DNA of 7,884 nt, taken from the NCBI GenBank assembly GCA_022712335.1, contig JALAGR010000061.1, forward strand, positions 1 to 7,884, read 5' to 3'. The translations under genes were made by a program, and so were the position numbers. Shown piece by piece: positions 5,363-7,884 of this stretch. The number at the start of each line of letters is the position of its first letter. Within the stretch, counting starts at the first letter, position 1. The notes under the pieces are model-generated. The model was not told where the DNA came from and did not search any database. It worked only from the letters and a program-made list of their open reading frames with translations. The DNA is from Pediococcus sp. GTDB lineage: Bacteria > Bacillota > Bacilli > Lactobacillales > Lactobacillaceae.

Positions 5363-7003
5363 TTATGACCAACTACGGAATTTTGCAGGTGGGTTATAAA
5401 GTCCTTTAGACCATTCGATCAAGTCAGACATATTTTGTGCTGCCAATAATGAGCGCTTGGCATCAGCACGACGTACACCTAAATCTTCTGGTAAAGCAAC
5501 GATCCCACGATTACGCAAGTCTTGTAACTTCTTTGGATCACTAGCCATTCCAATTGGTGAAACGCCAGCAATCGCTGCAATTGCATCTTCCTTTTCTTGG
5601 CGTGATTGAGCTTTGTATAAGTACGCAATACCTTCTTCGGTTACGATATGTGTCGTATCTTCGGTATAAATCATGATTGGTACATTGGCTAACTTAGCAT
5701 CTTTTTGAACGTCAGCAGCATCTAATTGGTCAACGAAAACTGGACGTTTATTAGCACCGTAAGTTTCTACCATTTGAACAACCAGTTTTTGACCTTTAGC
5801 TAACGGATCATCATCAGGTTTCAAACTTTGCCATGCTGGAGTTGAATGGCGACGACCAGTTGGGTTAGAACCCATGTTAGGTGCGCCTCCAAATCCAGAT
5901 AAACGGCCGTGCGTTACTGTTGATGAATTACCAAATTTATCAATTTGTAAAGTTGATCCAACAAACATATCCAACGCGTATTGTCCAGCCATTTGTCCAT
6001 ATGCGCGGTTTGAACGCATTGTTCCATCTTTACCAACAAAGAAAACATCTGGGCGAGCTGCAATGTATTTTTCCATTCCAACTTCGCCACCGAAACTATG
6101 AATTGATTGCACCCAACCAGATTCAATTGCGGGAATTAACGTTGGTGTAGGATTTACTTCCCAGTTCGGAACGATTTTACCCTTCAAGCCTAATTTTTCA
6201 CCATAAGTTGGTAGCAATAATTCAATTGCCGCGGTGTTAAATCCAACACCATGGTTTACAGATTGCACGTTATGTTTTTCGTAAATACCACGAATTGCCA
6301 TCATTGCCATCAAAATTTGTGTTTCTGTTATATTTTGTGGATCACGAGTAAAGAGTGCTTCTAATTGGTAAGGTTCATCAGCTGGAATAACAACGTCAAC
6401 CCAGTCTGATGGAATATCAACTCGTGGTAATTTATCAACAATTTCATTTGCTTGAACAATTACAATTCCATCTTTAAATGCTGCTGACTCAACGATCACT
6501 GGTGTTTCTTCGGTATTGTAACCTGTATACAAATTACCATCATGGTCTGCTTTATCAGCTGCAACCAATACCACGTTCGGCGTCAAATCTACGAACAAGC
6601 GTGCATATAATTCAAGGTATGTGTGGATGTCACCAACTTGTAAACTGCCATCTGAAATCATTTGTGAAACACGTGTACTTTGTGGTCCAGCAAATGAAAA
6701 ATCCATTTTACTAGCAATACCATCTTCGAAAATATCGAGATGTTCTGGACGCGAAATACTGCTCATAATCATATGCAAATCATGCACTTTTTCAGGATCG
6801 ACACTAGCTAGACTTTTTGAAAGGAATGTTGCTTGTTTTTGGTTATCCCCTTCTAAAACAACCTTGTCACCTGCTTGAATTAATTCTTCTAAAAGCGTTA
6901 CTGCATCTTCCGTTTTAGCGAATTTGCCATCCATTAGTGATGCAACCCCAGCCATTTTAGCTGCTTTAGCATCGCGGTGGCTCGCCCAATTCCGTTCTGT
7001 CAT
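5363..7003 (-). CDS. mdcA: Malonate decarboxylase alpha subunit, acetyl-S-ACP:malonate ACP transferase
   Basis: MdcA swaps acetyl for malonate on the carrier protein, releasing acetate and forming malonyl-S-ACP for the beta-gamma protein. The 546-residue length is normal for this CoA-transferase-like family. Recognisable blocks include SFAGPQSTRVSQMI (103-116), NHGVGFNTAAIELLLPTYGE (250-269), HSFGGEVGMEKYI (302-314), GFGGAPNMGSNPTGRRH (370-386), VTEEGIAYLY (454-463) and the C-terminal YNPPAKFRSW (536-545). No signal peptide or membrane segment is present; the protein is cytoplasmic. The ATG overlaps the mdcH stop as ATGA. GAGG about 9 bases upstream serves as ribosome binding site, so translation can start independently but is likely coupled. 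The start is supported because the N-terminal WASHRDAKAAKMA matches the usual beginning of the family. Confidence 0.96.
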   Translation of the reverse strand: MTERNWASHRDAKAAKMAGVASLMDGKFAKTEDAVTLLEELIQAGDKVVLEGDNQKQATFLSKSLASVDPEKVHDLHMIMSSISRPEHLDIFEDGIASKMDFSFAGPQSTRVSQMISDGSLQVGDIHTYLELYARLFVDLTPNVVLVAADKADHDGNLYTGYNTEETPVIVESAAFKDGIVIVQANEIVDKLPRVDIPSDWVDVVIPADEPYQLEALFTRDPQNITETQILMAMMAIRGIYEKHNVQSVNHGVGFNTAAIELLLPTYGEKLGLKGKIVPNWEVNPTPTLIPAIESGWVQSIHSFGGEVGMEKYIAARPDVFFVGKDGTMRSNRAYGQMAGQYALDMFVGSTLQIDKFGNSSTVTHGRLSGFGGAPNMGSNPTGRRHSTPAWQSLKPDDDPLAKGQKLVVQMVETYGANKRPVFVDQLDAADVQKDAKLANVPIMIYTEDTTHIVTEEGIAYLYKAQSRQEKEDAIAAIAGVSPIGMASDPKKLQDLRNRGIVALPEDLGVRRADAKRSLLAAQNMSDLIEWSKGLYNPPAKFRSWS

Positions 7004-7884
7004 TTTTCAAGTCCTCTTTTCCATTTACGTAAAAGATATATGGCATCTTCAATCGTCATTTGATTGAGATGTACTTGATTTACTTCTTCAAATTTTTGAG
7101 CCAGAACCGTTTTGAACGGCTGGCCTGGTGCAAAATTAATAATTGTATCTGGCTGATAATTGGTTGCTACTGCCATCATTGTTTCAAAAAAAACCGGATG
7201 AGCAATATTATCAGCTAAATCTCGAGTTAGTGGAGCTACTTGCCTAACCGCCTTGCCGGTATCATTAGCCAAATAAATTACACTATGTGGCTTTTGAACG
7301 TTCACTGACGATAACATCTGCATCATTTTATCTGCAACGTTCGTCATTAGTGGCGAATGTGAAGGAACGGGAACTTTTAATAATAAAGCTTTTGCAGCTC
7401 CCTTATCTAGAGCTAGACTCAAAACGGTATTAATTGCTGATACTTTACCAGAAATTGCCGTTTGTTCTTCAGAATTCTGGTTTGATGCAAATACTGGGTT
7501 TTCATCGTCATTGACTTCTTTGACAATTTTTTCCACTTCATTTCGAGTTAAACCAACGATTACGCCCATTCCATAACCTGTTGGATACGCATTTTGCATT
7601 TGTTCTGCTCGATACTTAACTAGTCGAAAAACATCGTCACGTTCGATGCATTCTGCAGCATAAGCAGCTGCAAAAACACCTAACGAGTGTCCTGCAACTA
7701 AGCGCGGTTTAAATCCTGCGCTTAATAATGCGTCAACTTGGTCAACTTGCAATAGTGTGATACTGACTTGTAATTGAACCGAATCAGCATATCCATCATC
7801 GGTATCTAGTAGTGACAGACCTAATAAGTTTTCAACGTGTTGCTTTAAATTAGGATCAACCTTTTTCAGCATTCCACCATATTG
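7000..7884 (-). CDS. mdcH: Malonyl-CoA:ACP transacylase of malonate decarboxylase (5' end outside window)
   Basis: MdcH, a FabD-like enzyme, transfers malonyl from malonyl-CoA to the free thiol of MdcC and so starts the decarboxylase cycle. The visible 294 residues begin QYGGMLKKVDPN, the middle of the family's N-terminal GQGSQxxGML motif. The gene therefore runs off the edge and lacks only about ten residues; the ATG at 7872 is an internal methionine, not the start. The catalytic serine is in AGHSLGVFAAAY (visible residue 67) and the catalytic histidine in VPSHSPLM (visible residue 176). The NQNSEEQTAISG block (visible 135-146) is also typical. FabD of fatty-acid synthesis is the alternative by sequence alone, but the ATGA overlap with mdcA and the full mdc set downstream favour MdcH. 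It precedes mdcA here, whereas in Klebsiella mdcH lies at the far end of the operon. Confidence 0.92.
   Translation of the reverse strand, partial: QYGGMLKKVDPNLKQHVENLLGLSLLDTDDGYADSVQLQVSITLLQVDQVDALLSAGFKPRLVAGHSLGVFAAAYAAECIERDDVFRLVKYRAEQMQNAYPTGYGMGVIVGLTRNEVEKIVKEVNDDENPVFASNQNSEEQTAISGKVSAINTVLSLALDKGAAKALLLKVPVPSHSPLMTNVADKMMQMLSSVNVQKPHSVIYLANDTGKAVRQVAPLTRDLADNIAHPVFFETMMAVATNYQPDTIINFAPGQPFKTVLAQKFEEVNQVHLNQMTIEDAIYLLRKWKRGLEK

Noticed and set aside
5874..6150. Several overlapping frames on both strands inside mdcA, up to 89 codons.
   Set aside because: They are shadows of mdcA, whose conserved motifs run through the whole stretch.
7870..7872. ATG at 7872 as the start of mdcH.
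   Set aside because: The frame stays open to the edge and the upstream codons read QYGG, part of the conserved N-terminal motif, so the true start is outside the window.

Overview
The window is AT-rich, densely coded DNA from a low-GC Gram-positive bacterium, most likely a member of the Lactobacillaceae. The evidence is base composition, Shine-Dalgarno usage, an ArlRS-type two-component pair, and no sign of respiratory genes. The genus cannot be fixed from the sequence alone. All real genes lie on the minus strand, so the biological reading order runs from high to low coordinates.

From 7884 down to 1984 the window holds an almost complete biotin-independent malonate decarboxylase operon in the order mdcH-mdcA-mdcB-mdcC-mdcDE-mdcG. 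An alpha/beta hydrolase gene (1982-1194) follows mdcG with a 1-base gap and probably shares the transcript. Genes overlap by 4, 11 and 13 bases or are separated by 1 to 16 bases, so they are very likely co-transcribed and partly translationally coupled. An intrinsic terminator (1112-1068) closes the unit. The operon promoter, the first roughly ten codons of mdcH, and any malonate transporter or regulator lie beyond position 7884.

The parts fit one pathway. MdcB makes triphosphoribosyl-dephospho-CoA and MdcG attaches it to Ser25 of the small carrier protein MdcC. MdcH primes the carrier from malonyl-CoA. MdcA exchanges acetyl for malonate on the carrier. MdcD and MdcE decarboxylate malonyl-carrier to acetyl-carrier, so the net reaction is malonate plus a proton to acetate plus CO2. 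The notable architectural feature is that MdcD and MdcE, separate proteins in the classical Klebsiella and Pseudomonas systems, are one 554-residue polypeptide here. The terminal alpha/beta hydrolase is not a classical mdc gene.

Downstream of the terminator, on the same strand with its own candidate promoter, is an ArlR-like OmpR-family response regulator (973-287). It is followed after one base by the N-terminal part of its sensor kinase (285 to the window edge). The only non-coding stretch is 974-1193 (220 bases), which holds the terminator, the regulator promoter and a second promoter-like site that could drive a short RNA. No tRNA, rRNA, CRISPR, insertion sequence or long repeat was seen.
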